From assembly GCF_023556315.2 (NCBI RefSeq), contig NZ_CP116221.1:186001-250000 (forward strand): a stretch of DNA of 64,000 nucleotides, given 5' to 3'. Positions 1 to 12,400 of this stretch are shown here, piece by piece. Numbering within the stretch: the stretch's first letter is position 1; each line of letters begins with the position of its first letter. Origin of the DNA: Psychroserpens ponticola (GTDB lineage Bacteria; Bacteroidota; Bacteroidia; Flavobacteriales; Flavobacteriaceae). The position numbers and the translations under genes were made by a program. The notes below the pieces were generated by a model. It had not been told where the DNA came from, made no database searches, and saw only the letters and a program-made list of their open reading frames with translations.

Positions 1-3
1 TTG

Positions 4-35
4 AAAAGCCTTTCGTAAATATCGAAAGGCTTTTT
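4..35 (+). terminator. Rho-independent terminator of the gene left of the window
   Basis: A perfect 12-bp stem (4-15 pairs with 23-34, loop of 7 nt) ends in a run of five T. It closes a plus-strand gene that lies outside the window. The ruvB promoter box begins only 4 nt after the T-run. Confidence 0.85.
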
Positions 36-38
36 GTT

Positions 39-46
39 TATATTTG
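39..46 (+). promoter_or_regulatory. Promoter -7 box for ruvB
   Basis: TATATTTG matches the Bacteroidota -7 consensus TAnnTTTG and lies 37 nt before the ruvB ATG. I see no clear TTTG -33 element, because that position is occupied by the preceding terminator stem. Confidence 0.5.
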
Positions 47-83
47 TTTGAGCTGAACAAGTTTCAGTTTCTAATTTAATTTT

Positions 84-1106
84 ATGAACGAAAACTTAGA
101 TCCTACAAACGAAAATTTCTCTTCAGAAGAAATAGACGTCGAAAAAAAGTTGAGACCTTTATCCTTTGATGATTTTACAGGTCAGGATCAAGTACTAGAG
201 AACCTTCAAATTTTTGTTCAGGCAGCTAATCAAAGAAATGAAGCATTAGACCATACCTTGTTTCATGGTCCTCCAGGCCTCGGTAAAACAACACTTGCAC
301 ATATTTTAGCAAGTGAACTTAGTGTTGGTATTAAAGTGACTTCTGGTCCTGTACTTGATAAACCAGGAGACTTAGCAGGATTGTTGACTAACCTTGATGA
401 ACGCGATGTTTTATTTATTGATGAGATTCATAGATTAAGTCCTATAGTAGAAGAGTATTTGTATTCTGCTATGGAAGATTATAAAATTGATATTATGATT
501 GAATCTGGCCCTAATGCCAGAACAGTTCAACTCAATTTAAATCCTTTTACGCTTGTTGGAGCCACAACGCGATCAGGATTGTTAACAGCACCAATGCGTG
601 CTCGTTTTGGTATTCAAAGCCGATTACAATATTATAAAACCGATTTATTAACTAGTATAGTACAAAGAAGTGCTGCAATTCTTGATGTTCCAATCTCAAT
701 GGAAGCTGCAATTGAAATTGCTGGCAGAAGTCGAGGAACACCTAGAATAGCAAATGCTTTATTACGTCGTGTTAGAGATTTTGCACAAATAAAAGGGAAT
801 GGAAGTATCGATATAAAAATAGCAAAGTTTGCATTAGAAGCGCTTAATGTTGATGCTCATGGTTTAGATGAAATGGATAATAAAATCCTTGAAACTATTA
901 TCGAAAAATTTAAAGGCGGTCCAGTCGGAATTTCAACGATTGCAACAGCTGTTAGTGAAAGTCCAGAAACGATTGAAGAAGTATATGAGCCTTTTCTTAT
1001 TCAACAAGGATTTATTATGCGTACTCCTCGTGGACGTGAAGTTACCGAACAAGCTTATAAACATTTAGGTAAAATTAAAGGGCCTTCACAAGGCGGATTA
1101 TTTTAA
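84..1106 (+). CDS. ruvB: Holliday junction branch-migration helicase RuvB
   Basis: This is the AAA+ motor that, with RuvA, moves Holliday junctions during recombinational repair. At 340 aa it has the family's usual length. Walker A is [10 protein letters not shown] (K68) and Walker B is [10 protein letters not shown] (D113-E114). The sensor region GATTRSG and the C-terminal winged-helix domain, ending in RTPRGR and a short Gly-rich tail, are present. The ATG at 84 gives an acidic N-terminal extension before the conserved [12 protein letters not shown]. RuvA is encoded 4.7 kb downstream, not adjacent as in E. coli, and there is no ruvC here. It has its own promoter. Confidence 0.98.
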   Translation: MNENLDPTNENFSSEEIDVEKKLRPLSFDDFTGQDQVLENLQIFVQAANQRNEALDHTLFHGPPGLGKTTLAHILASELSVGIKVTSGPVLDKPGDLAGLLTNLDERDVLFIDEIHRLSPIVEEYLYSAMEDYKIDIMIESGPNARTVQLNLNPFTLVGATTRSGLLTAPMRARFGIQSRLQYYKTDLLTSIVQRSAAILDVPISMEAAIEIAGRSRGTPRIANALLRRVRDFAQIKGNGSIDIKIAKFALEALNVDAHGLDEMDNKILETIIEKFKGGPVGISTIATAVSESPETIEEVYEPFLIQQGFIMRTPRGREVTEQAYKHLGKIKGPSQGGLF

Positions 1107-1114
1107 AAAAAGGT

Positions 1115-1147
1115 TGTCATATTGAATATGTTTCAAAATCTCATCTT
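1115..1147. repeat. Degenerate REP-like intergenic palindrome
   Basis: The stretch reads GTCAT-ATTGAA-TATG-TTTCAAAAT-CTCATC, an imperfect hairpin (TTGAA/TTTCAA). Its layout resembles the dispersed GTCAT...TGAA...TTTCA...ATCT elements I know from flavobacterial intergenic DNA. It fills most of the 64-nt gap between ruvB and the P450 gene. Family membership is from memory and was not searched. Confidence 0.4.
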
Positions 1148-1170
1148 ACCTTTATAGGAAATCGTTTTTA

Positions 1171-2508
1171 ATGCATTCAAAAAAAGACATTCCTACTGTT
1201 CCTTTAATTAAATTCATAAAGCATTCGTTAGAGATTCTTAAGAATCCTTTACCTTTTCACCATCGGAATTTTAATGATAAAGGTGATGTCTTCAGATTAA
1301 AAATAGGCTTCAATAATGCAGTCTTTTTTGTTAGAGATACTGCATTTGCACAATACGTTCTTCAGAAAAATCAAAAAAATTATGTCAAGTCAAAAATTCA
1401 AACGGAAGACTTAGTAAAATATGTTGGTGAAGGATTATTAACTTCCGAAGGAGAAAAATGGAAGAAGCAACGCAAAATGATGCAGCCTGCTTTCCATAAA
1501 AAACAATTAGAAAATTTATTGGTAGGAATGCAAGACACCATAATTTCTGAATATAAAAACATAGAAACTGATAAAACAATAGACCTATTTCCAATCCTAA
1601 ATGATTTGGCTTTTCAAACCGTTGTGAAATCACTATTCACAAAAGCAGCTAAAGGAAAAGATATGGAAAAGCTTCAGTTTATTACCGAAGCTAATCAAAG
1701 AATGCTCGTTAAAGAATTACGTCAGCCTTATTTAGCATGGTGGTTTAAAATAAGCGGAACATTACAAAAGCACATAAACCTTTCAAAAGAAGCTCGAACT
1801 ATTTTAAAAGGTATTGTCGATGAACGGAAATCCTCAGGCAAAAACTATGGCGATTTGTTAGACATGCTTTTAGAAACAAAATATGACGATGGTAAAGGAA
1901 TGAGTGAAGAACAGCTTATCGATGAAATCTTAATTATTTTTACTGCTGGTCATGAAACCACATCAAATGCTTTAACCTTTACATTTCAATTATTAGCGAA
2001 ACATCCAGAATGGCAAGATAAAATTTATAAAGAGTGGCAAAATTTAAGCAGAAATAATTCAGATTTAATGACGCGTGTGTCAACATCTAAAGTCTGTCAG
2101 CAAGTGCTTGAAGAATCCATGCGATTATATCCACCAGCTTATTTTATTGACCGTGTTAATATTACAGATGATGATTTTAACGGAATGCATTTTGAAGCTG
2201 GTTCTAACTTACTCTTTTCAGTATATGAAATGCATCGTCATCCTGATTTATGGGAGCAACCAAATGCATTTTTGCCAGAACGATTTAATGAAGGCGGACG
2301 AAAATTCTCATCCCAATATTTTCCTTTTGGAGCAGGTCCAAGAAAATGTATTGGAAATAATTTTGCAATGTTTGAAATGATAATTGCAATTAGCGAATTG
2401 GTTTCTAAATATAAAATTCATTCTAGTTTTGATAGCATAGAAATCACACCATTAATTACTTTGAAACCAAAAAATGCGTTCCTGGAATTTGAAGAAAGAT
2501 CGAAGTGA
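1171..2508 (+). CDS. Cytochrome P450
   Basis: This 445-aa haem-thiolate monooxygenase is complete: the I-helix oxygen-activating motif AGHETT (G260-T264), the ExxR motif ESMR (E315-R318), a PERF-type motif (LPERFNE), and the haem loop [10 protein letters not shown] with axial Cys393. There is no fused reductase domain and no ferredoxin or ferredoxin reductase gene nearby, so redox partners must come from elsewhere. The sequence resembles class II-like (CYP102/CYP4-type) soluble P450s. The substrate cannot be inferred; fatty-acid or terpenoid hydroxylation are only possibilities. Its stop overlaps the queG GTG start by 4 nt (GTGA), so the two are translationally coupled despite having no obvious functional link. 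Confidence 0.95.
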   Translation: MHSKKDIPTVPLIKFIKHSLEILKNPLPFHHRNFNDKGDVFRLKIGFNNAVFFVRDTAFAQYVLQKNQKNYVKSKIQTEDLVKYVGEGLLTSEGEKWKKQRKMMQPAFHKKQLENLLVGMQDTIISEYKNIETDKTIDLFPILNDLAFQTVVKSLFTKAAKGKDMEKLQFITEANQRMLVKELRQPYLAWWFKISGTLQKHINLSKEARTILKGIVDERKSSGKNYGDLLDMLLETKYDDGKGMSEEQLIDEILIIFTAGHETTSNALTFTFQLLAKHPEWQDKIYKEWQNLSRNNSDLMTRVSTSKVCQQVLEESMRLYPPAYFIDRVNITDDDFNGMHFEAGSNLLFSVYEMHRHPDLWEQPNAFLPERFNEGGRKFSSQYFPFGAGPRKCIGNNFAMFEMIIAISELVSKYKIHSSFDSIEITPLITLKPKNAFLEFEERSK

Positions 2509-3431
2509 TAGATTACAAATCGAAATACAGTCAATTTATAAAATCCGAAGCTAAACGCATTGGCTTTTTGTCTTGTGGAATTAGTAAAGCTGAATTTTTA
2601 GAAGTTGAAGCACCAAGACTTGAAAAATGGTTAAAGAATAATGCACATGGCGAAATGCGTTACATGGAAAACCATTTTGATAAGCGTTTAGATCCAACCA
2701 AATTGGTTGAAGGTTCAAAAAGTGTCGTGTCTTTATTGTTGAATTATTACCCTTCTGAAATTCAAAATCACGATGCCTATAAACTATCCAAATATGCTTA
2801 TGGAACCGATTATCATTTTGTCATAAAAGATAAGTTGAAACAGTTGTTACATTCTATTCAAGATCAAATTGGTGAGGTTCATGGTCGTGCATTCGTAGAT
2901 TCGGCTCCTGTTTTAGATAAAGCTTGGGCAGCTAAATCTGGATTAGGATGGATAGGAAAACACAGCAATTTACTCACGCAACAAGTTGGTTCTTTTTATT
3001 TTATTGCAGAACTGATTATTGACTTAGATTTAGAATATGATCATGCAGTTACTGATCATTGTGGAACCTGTACAGCTTGCATTGATGCGTGTCCAACCGA
3101 AGCAATCACTGAACCATACGTGGTTGATGGCAGTAAATGCATTTCTTATTTTACGATTGAATTGAAAGAAAATATTCCTTCCGATTTTAAAGGCCAGTTT
3201 GATGATTGGATGTTTGGATGTGATGTTTGTCAAGATGTTTGTCCATGGAATCGTTTTTCAAAAGCACATAACGAACCTTTATTCAATCCACATCCAGAAT
3301 TATTATCAATGACGAAAAAGGATTGGGAAGAAATTACAAAGGATACATTCAATAAAGTGTTTAAAAAGTCTGCAGTAAAACGAACTAAATTTGAAGGTTT
3401 GCAACGTAATATTAAGTTTTTGAAAGATTGA
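2505..3431 (+). CDS. queG: Epoxyqueuosine reductase QueG
   Basis: QueG performs the last step of queuosine tRNA modification, the cobalamin-dependent reduction of epoxyqueuosine to queuosine in the tRNA anticodon. The 308-aa protein has two [4Fe-4S] ligand sets: [11 protein letters not shown] followed by P (C186, C189, C192, C196) and CDVCQDVC followed by P (C239, C242, C246). The N-terminal half carries the DUF1730/cobalamin-binding region with [12 protein letters not shown]. The GTG start at 2505 overlaps the P450 stop (GTGA), and no later ATG keeps the conserved N-terminus. It is probably co-transcribed with the P450. Confidence 0.95.
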   Translation: MIDYKSKYSQFIKSEAKRIGFLSCGISKAEFLEVEAPRLEKWLKNNAHGEMRYMENHFDKRLDPTKLVEGSKSVVSLLLNYYPSEIQNHDAYKLSKYAYGTDYHFVIKDKLKQLLHSIQDQIGEVHGRAFVDSAPVLDKAWAAKSGLGWIGKHSNLLTQQVGSFYFIAELIIDLDLEYDHAVTDHCGTCTACIDACPTEAITEPYVVDGSKCISYFTIELKENIPSDFKGQFDDWMFGCDVCQDVCPWNRFSKAHNEPLFNPHPELLSMTKKDWEEITKDTFNKVFKKSAVKRTKFEGLQRNIKFLKD

Positions 3432-3460
3432 CTTAAAATTATTTTCATGTCGTATCTTTA
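3428..3460 (+). promoter_or_regulatory. Candidate promoter for maeB
   Basis: TTG (3428-3430), 22 nt, then TATCTTTA (3453-3460), which matches TAnnTTTG except at the last base. It ends 20 nt before the maeB ATG. The -33 element would lie inside the end of queG. Confidence 0.4.
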
Positions 3461-3480
3461 CAGCTTAATCCAATTAGATT

Positions 3481-5775
3481 ATGAGCAAGCAAAGTAAAAG
3501 AAGAGAGGCATTAATATATCATGCAAAACCAAAGCCAGGAAAGATTGAAGTCATCCCAACAAAAAAATATACGACACAACGGGATTTGTCTTTAGCGTAT
3601 TCGCCAGGAGTTGCTGAACCTTGTTTAGAAATTGAAAAAAACAAAGACAACGCTTATAAATACACAGCTAAAGGTAATTTAGTTGCTGTTATTTCAAATG
3701 GGACAGCAGTTTTAGGCTTAGGTAATATTGGTCCTGAAGCTTCAAAACCTGTGATGGAAGGTAAAGGATTACTTTTTAAAATCTTTGCAGATATTGATGT
3801 ATTTGATATTGAAGTGGATACTGAGAATATTGAAGAATTTATTCAAACCGTAAAACATATTGCACCAACTTTTGGAGGTATTAACCTAGAAGATATTAAA
3901 GCTCCTGAAGCTTTTGAAATTGAAAAGCGATTAAAAGAAGAGCTTGATATTCCAGTAATGCATGATGACCAACATGGTACTGCAATTATTTCTGCTGCTG
4001 CTTTAATTAATGCTTTAGAAATAGCCGAAAAAAAGATCGATGAAGTTCAAATTGTAATTAGTGGAGCAGGAGCTGCTGCCATTTCTTGTTCAAGACTATA
4101 TCAATCTTGTGGTGCCAAACGAGAAAATATGGTAATGCTAGATAGTAAAGGTGTTATTAGAAAGGATCGCGATAATCTAACGTCTCAAAAGGCTGAATTT
4201 GCAACAGATCGAAAAATAGATACTCTTGAAGAAGCTATGAAAGGTGCTGATGTATTTATAGGTTTATCCATGGCAGATATCGTGAAACCACATATGTTAA
4301 AAATGATGGCTTCAAATCCTATCGTCTTTGCAATGGCCAATCCAAATCCAGAAATTGAATATCAGTTAGCAATTGATACACGTGATGATATCATTATGGC
4401 TACTGGTCGAAGTGATCATCCTAATCAGGTGAACAATGTACTCGGTTTTCCTTTTATTTTTAGAGGCGCTTTAGATGTTCGAGCTACAAAAATAAATGAG
4501 GCTATGAAAATGGCTGCAGTAAAAGCATTGGCCGATTTAACTAAAGAACCTGTGCCAGAACAAGTAAATATTGCCTATGGCGAAACGCGATTAACTTTTG
4601 GTAAAGACTATATCATTCCGAAACCTTTTGATCCAAGACTTATTGCTACTGTGCCTCCTGCTGTTGCAAAAGCAGCTATGGAAAGTGGTGTGAGTAAAGA
4701 GCCTATTGAAGATTGGAACAAATATGAAGAAGAGTTATTACAGCGATTAGGTGCAGATAATAAGATTGTACGTTTACTACATAATCGTGCTAAATTAAAC
4801 TCTAAGCGTGTTGTTTTTGCTGAAGCAGATCAACTTGACGTTTTAAAAGCTGCTCAAATTGCTTATGATGAAGGCATTGCTATTCCAATTTTATTAGGTC
4901 GAAAAGAGACTATTTTAGAACTTATGGAAGAAATTGAGTTTGATGCTGATGTTGAAATTATCGACCCTAAATCTGACGAAGAGTTAGAGCGTAAAAATAA
5001 ATATGCTGAAGTCTATTGGAAAAACCGAAAACGCAAAGGCGTAACCTTATACTCCTCTGAAAAAATTATGCGTGAGCGTAACTATTTTGCAGCTATGATG
5101 GTTAATGAAGGTGATGCCGATGCCCTAGTTACTGGCTTTTCTCGAAGCTATCCTACAGTTGTTAAGCCTATGCTTGAACTTATTGGTTTAGCTCCAGGAG
5201 CTACTCGAATTGCAACTACGAATGTGATGATGACCAAACGCGGACCAATGTTTTTAAGTGATACATCTATAAACATTAATCCTTCTGCTAATGATCTAAC
5301 ACGTATTGCTCAAATGACAGCTAAAGTTGTAAGAATGTTTGGCATGACACCTGTTATGGCAATGACATCTTTTTCAAATTTTGGATCTTCAAAAAGTCAA
5401 ACAGCAACAAAAGTTCGTGAAGCTGTTGAATATTTACACAAACGTCATCCTAGTTTATTGGTAGATGGAGAGTTGCAAACCGATTTTGCATTGAATAGTG
5501 AAATGCTTCAAGATATTTTTCCGTTTTCAAAGTTAGCAGGCAAAAAAGTAAATACACTTATTTTTCCTAATCTTGAGTCAGCAAATATTACTTATAAACT
5601 TTTAAAAGAGTTGAATAAAGCAGATTCTATTGGTCCAATTATGATGGGAATGCGTAAACCCGTTCACATACTTCAATTAGATGCAAGTGTTGACGAAATT
5701 GTTAATATGACAGCAATCGCTGTAATTGATGCTCAGCAAAAGGAAAAAATTGAAAATGAACGCCTAAAACATTAG
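3481..5775 (+). CDS. maeB: NADP-dependent malic enzyme (malic enzyme-phosphotransacetylase fusion)
   Basis: It oxidatively decarboxylates malate to pyruvate, supplying NADPH. The 764 aa match the large MaeB form. The malic enzyme part is residues 1-430, with the catalytic Tyr region [11 protein letters not shown] (Y40), Lys95 in VMEGKG, the metal/substrate motif HDDQHGTA (161-168) and the nucleotide-binding loop SGAGAAA (194-200). The C-terminal half (about 430-764) is phosphotransacetylase-like (ITGFSRSYP-type and [11 protein letters not shown] motifs) and in this family is thought to be regulatory, binding acetyl-CoA, not catalytic. It is flanked by its own promoter upstream and a ruvA promoter downstream, so it is likely a single-gene unit. 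Confidence 0.95.
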   Translation: MSKQSKRREALIYHAKPKPGKIEVIPTKKYTTQRDLSLAYSPGVAEPCLEIEKNKDNAYKYTAKGNLVAVISNGTAVLGLGNIGPEASKPVMEGKGLLFKIFADIDVFDIEVDTENIEEFIQTVKHIAPTFGGINLEDIKAPEAFEIEKRLKEELDIPVMHDDQHGTAIISAAALINALEIAEKKIDEVQIVISGAGAAAISCSRLYQSCGAKRENMVMLDSKGVIRKDRDNLTSQKAEFATDRKIDTLEEAMKGADVFIGLSMADIVKPHMLKMMASNPIVFAMANPNPEIEYQLAIDTRDDIIMATGRSDHPNQVNNVLGFPFIFRGALDVRATKINEAMKMAAVKALADLTKEPVPEQVNIAYGETRLTFGKDYIIPKPFDPRLIATVPPAVAKAAMESGVSKEPIEDWNKYEEELLQRLGADNKIVRLLHNRAKLNSKRVVFAEADQLDVLKAAQIAYDEGIAIPILLGRKETILELMEEIEFDADVEIIDPKSDEELERKNKYAEVYWKNRKRKGVTLYSSEKIMRERNYFAAMMVNEGDADALVTGFSRSYPTVVKPMLELIGLAPGATRIATTNVMMTKRGPMFLSDTSININPSANDLTRIAQMTAKVVRMFGMTPVMAMTSFSNFGSSKSQTATKVREAVEYLHKRHPSLLVDGELQTDFALNSEMLQDIFPFSKLAGKKVNTLIFPNLESANITYKLLKELNKADSIGPIMMGMRKPVHILQLDASVDEIVNMTAIAVIDAQQKEKIENERLKH

Positions 5776-5786
5776 CAAACATCACC

Positions 5787-5816
5787 TTTGAAATGTAAAT
5801 AATTTTATTACATTTG
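5787..5816 (+). promoter_or_regulatory. Promoter for ruvA-sprA
   Basis: TTTG (5787-5790), 18 nt, then TACATTTG (5809-5816) is an exact match to the Bacteroidota promoter in sequence and spacing. The ruvA ATG follows 22 nt after the -7 box. Since sprA begins 2 nt after ruvA, this is probably also the main promoter for the type IX translocon gene. Confidence 0.75.
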
Positions 5817-5838
5817 AGTTTTTAACCTAAGCTAATAA

Positions 5839-6420
5839 ATGATTACGCATATTCAGGGGAAATTAGTAGAGAAGAACCCAACAGATGTTGTTATAGATTG
5901 CAATGGTGTTGGTTATTTGTTGAACATATCATTACATACGTATTCTCAAATTCCTGATCAAGAAAACCTAAAGTTATTTGCGTATTTGATTGTGCGCGAA
6001 GATGCACATACGCTTTACGGATTTTCTTCAGTTTCTGAACGTGAAATTTTTAAACTTTTATTGTCTGTTAGTGGGATTGGAGCTAGCACAGCAAGGACTA
6101 TGTTGTCTTCACTTACTCCACAACAAGTTAAAGAAGGTATTGCTCATGGCGATGTTGCTTTGATTCAATCTATAAAAGGAATTGGTGCAAAAACAGCGGC
6201 AAGAGTAATATTAGATTTAAAAGATAAAGTTTTGAAGGTTTATGATATTGATGAAGTTTCTGTTAATAAAAACAATACTAATAAAGATGAAGCGTTATCT
6301 GCTTTAGAAGTTCTTGGATTTGCTAAAAAACAATCCGAACGCGTATTAGACAAATTATTGTCGCAACAACCAGATTCAAATGTAGAAACCCTTATTAAGG
6401 ACGCATTAAAAAATTTATAA
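5839..6420 (+). CDS. ruvA: Holliday junction binding protein RuvA
   Basis: RuvA forms the tetramer that clamps the Holliday junction and recruits RuvB. The 193-aa protein has the N-terminal OB-fold (MITHIQGKLVEKNPTDVVIDCNG starts the domain), the tandem helix-hairpin-helix motifs (VSGIGASTART near 83-93 and IKGIGAKTAARVI near 112-124), and the flexible C-terminal RuvB-binding domain III (about 147-193). A strong promoter lies just upstream and sprA begins 2 nt after its stop. Confidence 0.97.
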   Translation: MITHIQGKLVEKNPTDVVIDCNGVGYLLNISLHTYSQIPDQENLKLFAYLIVREDAHTLYGFSSVSEREIFKLLLSVSGIGASTARTMLSSLTPQQVKEGIAHGDVALIQSIKGIGAKTAARVILDLKDKVLKVYDIDEVSVNKNNTNKDEALSALEVLGFAKKQSERVLDKLLSQQPDSNVETLIKDALKNL

Positions 6421-6422
6421 AT

Positions 6423-9400
6423 TTGATTAAAATAACTAACGATACCTTGCTTAAATCTTTACAACGTTTTATCTTGATTCTAATTTTGGTGCTAGTTAGT
6501 ACTTCTGCTTTTTCACAGCAAATACCAACAGGACAAGATACTACAGCTACAGCTAAAACAGGCTTTTCATTAGGTAGTATGAATATGCCTAATCCTCAAA
6601 GTATTGTTTCAAAATATACTTATGATCCTGTTACAGATCGTTACATTTATACAGAATCAGTTGGCAAATTTAATATTAATTATCCAATAATATTAACACC
6701 AGCAGAGTTTCAAAAATTAGTTTTACAAGAGCAACAACAATTGTACTATAAACAAAAAATTGATGCGAAAGAGGGTAAAAAAGAAGGTGCTGAAGAAGAG
6801 CAAAAAAATCTGTTGCCAGAGTTTTATATCAATTCAGGGTTTTTCGAAACTGTTTTTGGTGGTAATACTATAGAAGTGATTCCTCAAGGTTCTGTTGAAA
6901 TGGATTTAGGTATTTTGTATACCAAACAAGATAATCCAACATTTTCTCCTAGAAACAGAAGTAATTTTACATTTGATTTTGATCAACGTATCAGTTTAAG
7001 TTTACTCGGTAAAGTGGGAACAAGATTACAGGTAACCGCTAATTATGATACAGAATCTACTTTTGATTTTCAAAACTTAATTAAGTTAGAATACACACCA
7101 ACCGAAGACGATATTGTAAGAAAAATTGAAGTAGGTAACGTTGCCATGCCTCTTAATAGTTCATTAATTACTGGAGCCCAAAGTCTTTTCGGTGTAAAAA
7201 CTGAATTGCAATTTGGAAAAACAAGAGTGACCGCTATCTTTTCTGAACAACGATCTCAATCACAATCTGTTACTGCTCAAGGTGGAGGAACATTAGAAGA
7301 ATTTGAGTTTTTCGCAAGGGATTATGATGAAAATAGACACTTCTTTTTGGCACAACACTTTAGAAATAATTATGATGAAGCGATGCTTCGGTATCCATAC
7401 ATTAATAATAATATCCAAATTACACGTGTTGAAGTTTGGGTGACAAATAGAAGTAATCAAACAGATAACGTTAGAAATTTAGCAGCATTCCAAGATTTAG
7501 GAGAGTCAGAAGTAATAGGTTTAAATAGTCCACCACCAGGATTTGTTAATGTAGGTGCTAATCAGCCACCAGATAATGGTAATAACGACTTCGATCCAAC
7601 AAATATAGCAGGACCAGGTTCTTTACTGTCTCCTTTAGTTAGAGATATTACAACTGTCGAACAAGGTATTCAGGTGCCAGCCAATGAAGGATTCGATTTT
7701 GGTAAATTAGAAAATGCTAGAAAATTACAAGAAGGTTCCGACTATCAATTACAACAGCAACTAGGTTATATTTCACTTAACCAAAGACTTTTAAATGATG
7801 AAATTTTAGCAGTGGCTTTCCAATATACTATTGGTGGAGAAGTGTATCAAGTTGGTGAATTTGCAAATGATGGTGTTAATTCTACGGCAACAAATAATGA
7901 TGATGATCAAGATGGCATTCCTAATGATGCAGATGTAGATGTAAATGGAGATGGTTCTCCTGACAATGGCACTGATACAGATGGAGATGGAATTAATGAT
8001 GCAACTGATGCCGATGTAAATGGCGATGGAACTCTTGACAATGGTACAGATTTCGATGGTGATGGAATTAATGACAACTCCATTGTTCTTGAAGGCTCTA
8101 CTCAAAGTTTAATTGTTAAGATGCTTAAGAGCCCTGTAACAAGTGTCGATCAGCCTATTTGGGACTTGATGATGAAAAATATTTATGACACAGGAGCATT
8201 TCAATTAGAAAAAGATGATTTTAAACTTAACATTTTTTATACAGAAGCTTCGCCATTAAATTATATTTCTCCAGTGGTTTTATCCGATGGAACAACAATA
8301 CCATTCCCAACTTTTGATAATAACTCTCCTTTTGATACCACTGATGATGGTGAGATTGTAGATACACCATTAATTCGATTATTTCATTTAGACCGATTAA
8401 ATTTCAATAACGATCCACAAGCTGGAGGTGATGGTTTCTTTGATTATGTAGAAGGAATGACGGTATTATCACAAAATGGAAAAATTATATTTACTAAAGT
8501 TGAACCTTTTGGACGTTACCTTTTTGATGTACTAGATGATGATGGTAATCCAAATGATAATGCTGCAGATTATGAGGAAGAAACATATACAAACTTAAAT
8601 CAAGAAAAATATGTTTATGATATCCTGTATAAAGAAACTAAAACAGCAGCTTTAGATGAAGCAGAAAAGAATAAGTTTCAAATTAAAGGACGTTATAAAT
8701 CTTCTGGTGGTGATGGTATTCCTTTAGGAGCATTTAATGTTCCAAGAGGTTCTGTTGTTGTTACTGCTGGTGGTCGTACTTTAGTTGAAGGTGTAGATTA
8801 TACTGTAAATTATCAAATTGGACGTGTTCAAATTCTAGATGAGGCTTTAAAAGCTTCTAATATTCCAATAAACGTTTCCGTAGAAAATAATGCAGTTTTT
8901 GGTCAACAAACAAAACGATTTACAGGTGTAAATGTTGAACACCAGTTTAATGAGAATTTTGTTTTAGGAGCTACTATTTTAAATCTTAGCGAAAGACCAA
9001 TCACTCAAAAAGCAAATTATAATACAGAACCAATTAACAACACCATTTTTGGTTTTAATGGTAATTACTCAACTGAGATTCCATTTTTTACACGTTTAGT
9101 AAATAAACTTCCAAATGTAGATACAGATGTGCCTTCTAATTTATCTGTTAGAGGTGAATTTGCATATTTAGCTCCAGGTGCTCCAAAAGGGACAGATTTT
9201 AATAATGAAGCTACAGCTTATGTTGATGATTTTGAAGGCACTCAAGGTGCTATCGATTTATTATCACCTCAATCTTGGTTTTTGTCTAGTAGACCTAGAC
9301 TATTAGGTAAAACGTATCCAGGTTTTATTGGTGAAGATGAAAACGGTTTACAAAACGGATTTGATAGAGCCATGCTAAACTGGTATACTATTGATCCAAT

Positions 9401-12400
9401 TTTTTATAGTAGTCAACGTCCTGGTGAAATTACAGATGATGATGTGTCGAATTTATATACGAGACGAATATTCATTGACGAAGTATTCCCTGAAATTAAT
9501 GTCGCTCAAGGCCAGCAAACGATCATAAATTCTTTAGATTTAGCCTACTATCCAACAGAAAGAGGTCCTTATAATTTTGATCCAGATGCTACAACTGGAG
9601 TCATTGATGCCAATGATAGTTGGGCAGGTATTACAAGACAAATTACGTCTACAGATTTTGAGCAAGCTAATGTTGAATATATCGATTTTTGGGTGCAAGA
9701 TCCTTTCTTAGATGACGCTGTTCCTGCTGCTGCGCATGGAGGAAAACTATTTATAAATCTTGGAAATATCTCTGAAGATGTATTAAAAGATGGTAAAAAG
9801 CAATTCGAAAACGGACTTCCCGAAAATGGTAATATTAGCGATTTAATACCAACGAGTTATACTACTGTAGTGCCAAGAAATCAATCTTTGATTTATACAT
9901 TTTCATCTACAGGAGCAAACCGAGATAATCAAGATGTTGGTTATGATGGTTATGATGACAATGAAGAAGCAACGATCATTCCTAATGGTGCTGCTTTTGG
10001 ACCAGATCCAGCAAATGATAACTACAGATATTATCTAAATACTAGTGGAGATATTTTTGAACGTTACAAAAAATATAACGGTTTAGAAGGAAATTCTCCG
10101 GACGAATTTTCTGATACTAATAGAGGTTCAACGGCTCAGCCAGATGTTGAAGATATTAATAGAGATAATACAATGAATACGATTGATAGCTATTTTCAAT
10201 ATGAAATAGATATTACACCATCGTCATTGAATATTTCGAATCCTCAAATTAATGATATTAAAAATAGAAATGTCACACTTCCAAATGGTGATGAACGCAA
10301 TGTGACTTGGTACCAATTTAGAGTTCCAATCTCTGACCCAACTGATGCTATTGGTGGAATAACTGATATTAGATCTATACGTTTTGCTAGACTATTTGTA
10401 AACGGGTTTCAACAACCAAGAGTATTACGTTTTGCAACATTAGATTTAGTTAGAAGTGATTGGAGACGTTATACACTTACTCTAGATGAAGAGCCAAATA
10501 ATGACAGTGATAACACAGACCTTAATGTAGGCGTTGTTGGCTTACAGGAAAATGATGGGAATTATGTGTTGCCTCCAGGAGTTGAGCTTGAACAACTTAA
10601 TAATAACAACAATATTATCAGACAGAATGAACAATCCTTACAAGTTGAGGTTTGCGAATTAGAACCTAGAGATTCTAGAGGTGTATTTAAAAATATTAAT
10701 ATAGATATGCGTCAGTATAATAAACTGCGAATGTTTATACATGCTCAAGAAGGTGAAACAGGCAATTTAGTTGATGGTGATATGGTTGGTTTTATTCGTA
10801 TGGGTAATGATTTTACTCAAAACTATTATCAAATCGAAGTGCCTTTGCAAGTGTCTTCTGGGTCATCTACAGCTGAAAATATCTGGCCTGAAGTTAATGA
10901 AATCAATATTGAACTTAGTGTTCTTGAACAGATAAAATCCTTAGGGATTACTAATGGAACTTTAGCAAATGAAGATCCTACATTTTATGATGTTCAAGAT
11001 GGTCAACTCACCGAAGTTGATGAATTTGACACGCATACTATAGGACAACAAAGAGTTGCTATTAAAGGTAATCCAAACTTTGGAGATGTTAGAGTGTTAA
11101 TGGTTGGACTTAAAAATCCTGACAATAATGGTATGAATGCTTGCGCTGAAGCATGGTTTAATGAACTTCGTTTATCAGATTTAGACAACGAAGGTGGTTG
11201 GGCTGCTGTGGCAGCTGTGGATGCAAATTTTGCTGATTTCGCAGATATTAGTGCTACAGGAAGAAAAAGTACCATTGGATTTGGTTCTGTTGAACAACGA
11301 CCAAATGAGCGTAGTAGAGAAGATGTTCAACAATTTGATATCGTAACCAATATGAATTTAGGACAGCTTTTGCCTAAAAAATGGGGAATGCAAATTCCAT
11401 TCAATTATGGTATTGGTGAAGAAATAATTACACCAGAATATGATGAGTTTTATCGTGACATTAAACTAGAAACTCAATTAGCAAATACAAACAATAAGGA
11501 TTCAATCTTAAATGTTAATGAGCAATATACAAAGCGACAGAGTATTAATTTTATTGGTGTAAGAAAAAATAGAACTACTGATAAAAAGCCTCGTTTTTAT
11601 GATGTTGAAAATTTAACTTTAAACTATTCATATAATAAAACTGAACATAGAGATTTTGAAATTGAAAACTCTTTAGACCAAAATGTGAGAGCTGGAGTTA
11701 ATTATAACTATAGTTTTGAACCAAAGAGTATAGAACCTTTCAAAAAGAACGATTCTTTATTTAAAGGGAAATATTGGAAAATTCTTAAAGATTTTAATTT
11801 CAATCCAATTCCAACTAGTTTCTCAATAAATACAGATATAATTAGACAGTTTAATAAACAGAAATTTAGAGAAGTCGATTTAACAGGTGATAATATTGGT
11901 TTAGAAGAACTGTATAGAAGAAATTATAATTTCAACCTTCAGTATGTTATTAATTATAACCTTACGAAGGCATTAAGCCTTAATTTCACAGCCTCAAACT
12001 CTAATATTGTTCGTAATTATTTTGTTGATGATGTTTTAAATGGAAGACAGGATTCTGACTTAGATGTTTGGGATGGCTTCTTCGATTTTGGAGACCCAAA
12101 TATCCAAAATCAACAACTTCAAATTAATTATGAAATTCCATTGTATAAAATTCCAACATTAAGCTTTTTAAGAGCTACATATTCTTATACTGGAGATTTT
12201 CAATGGCAAAAAGGTTCAGATTTAAATCAGAATTTACAGATCAGAGATCAAGATGATCCAAATATTATTAATACCTATAACTTAGGTAATTCCATTCAAA
12301 ATGCGAATACTCATAATATCAATTCTACCTTAGATATGGCTAAACTTTACAAGTATGTAGGACTTGTAAAAAAACCAGTTAGAGCAGCTAGAGGTGGTCG

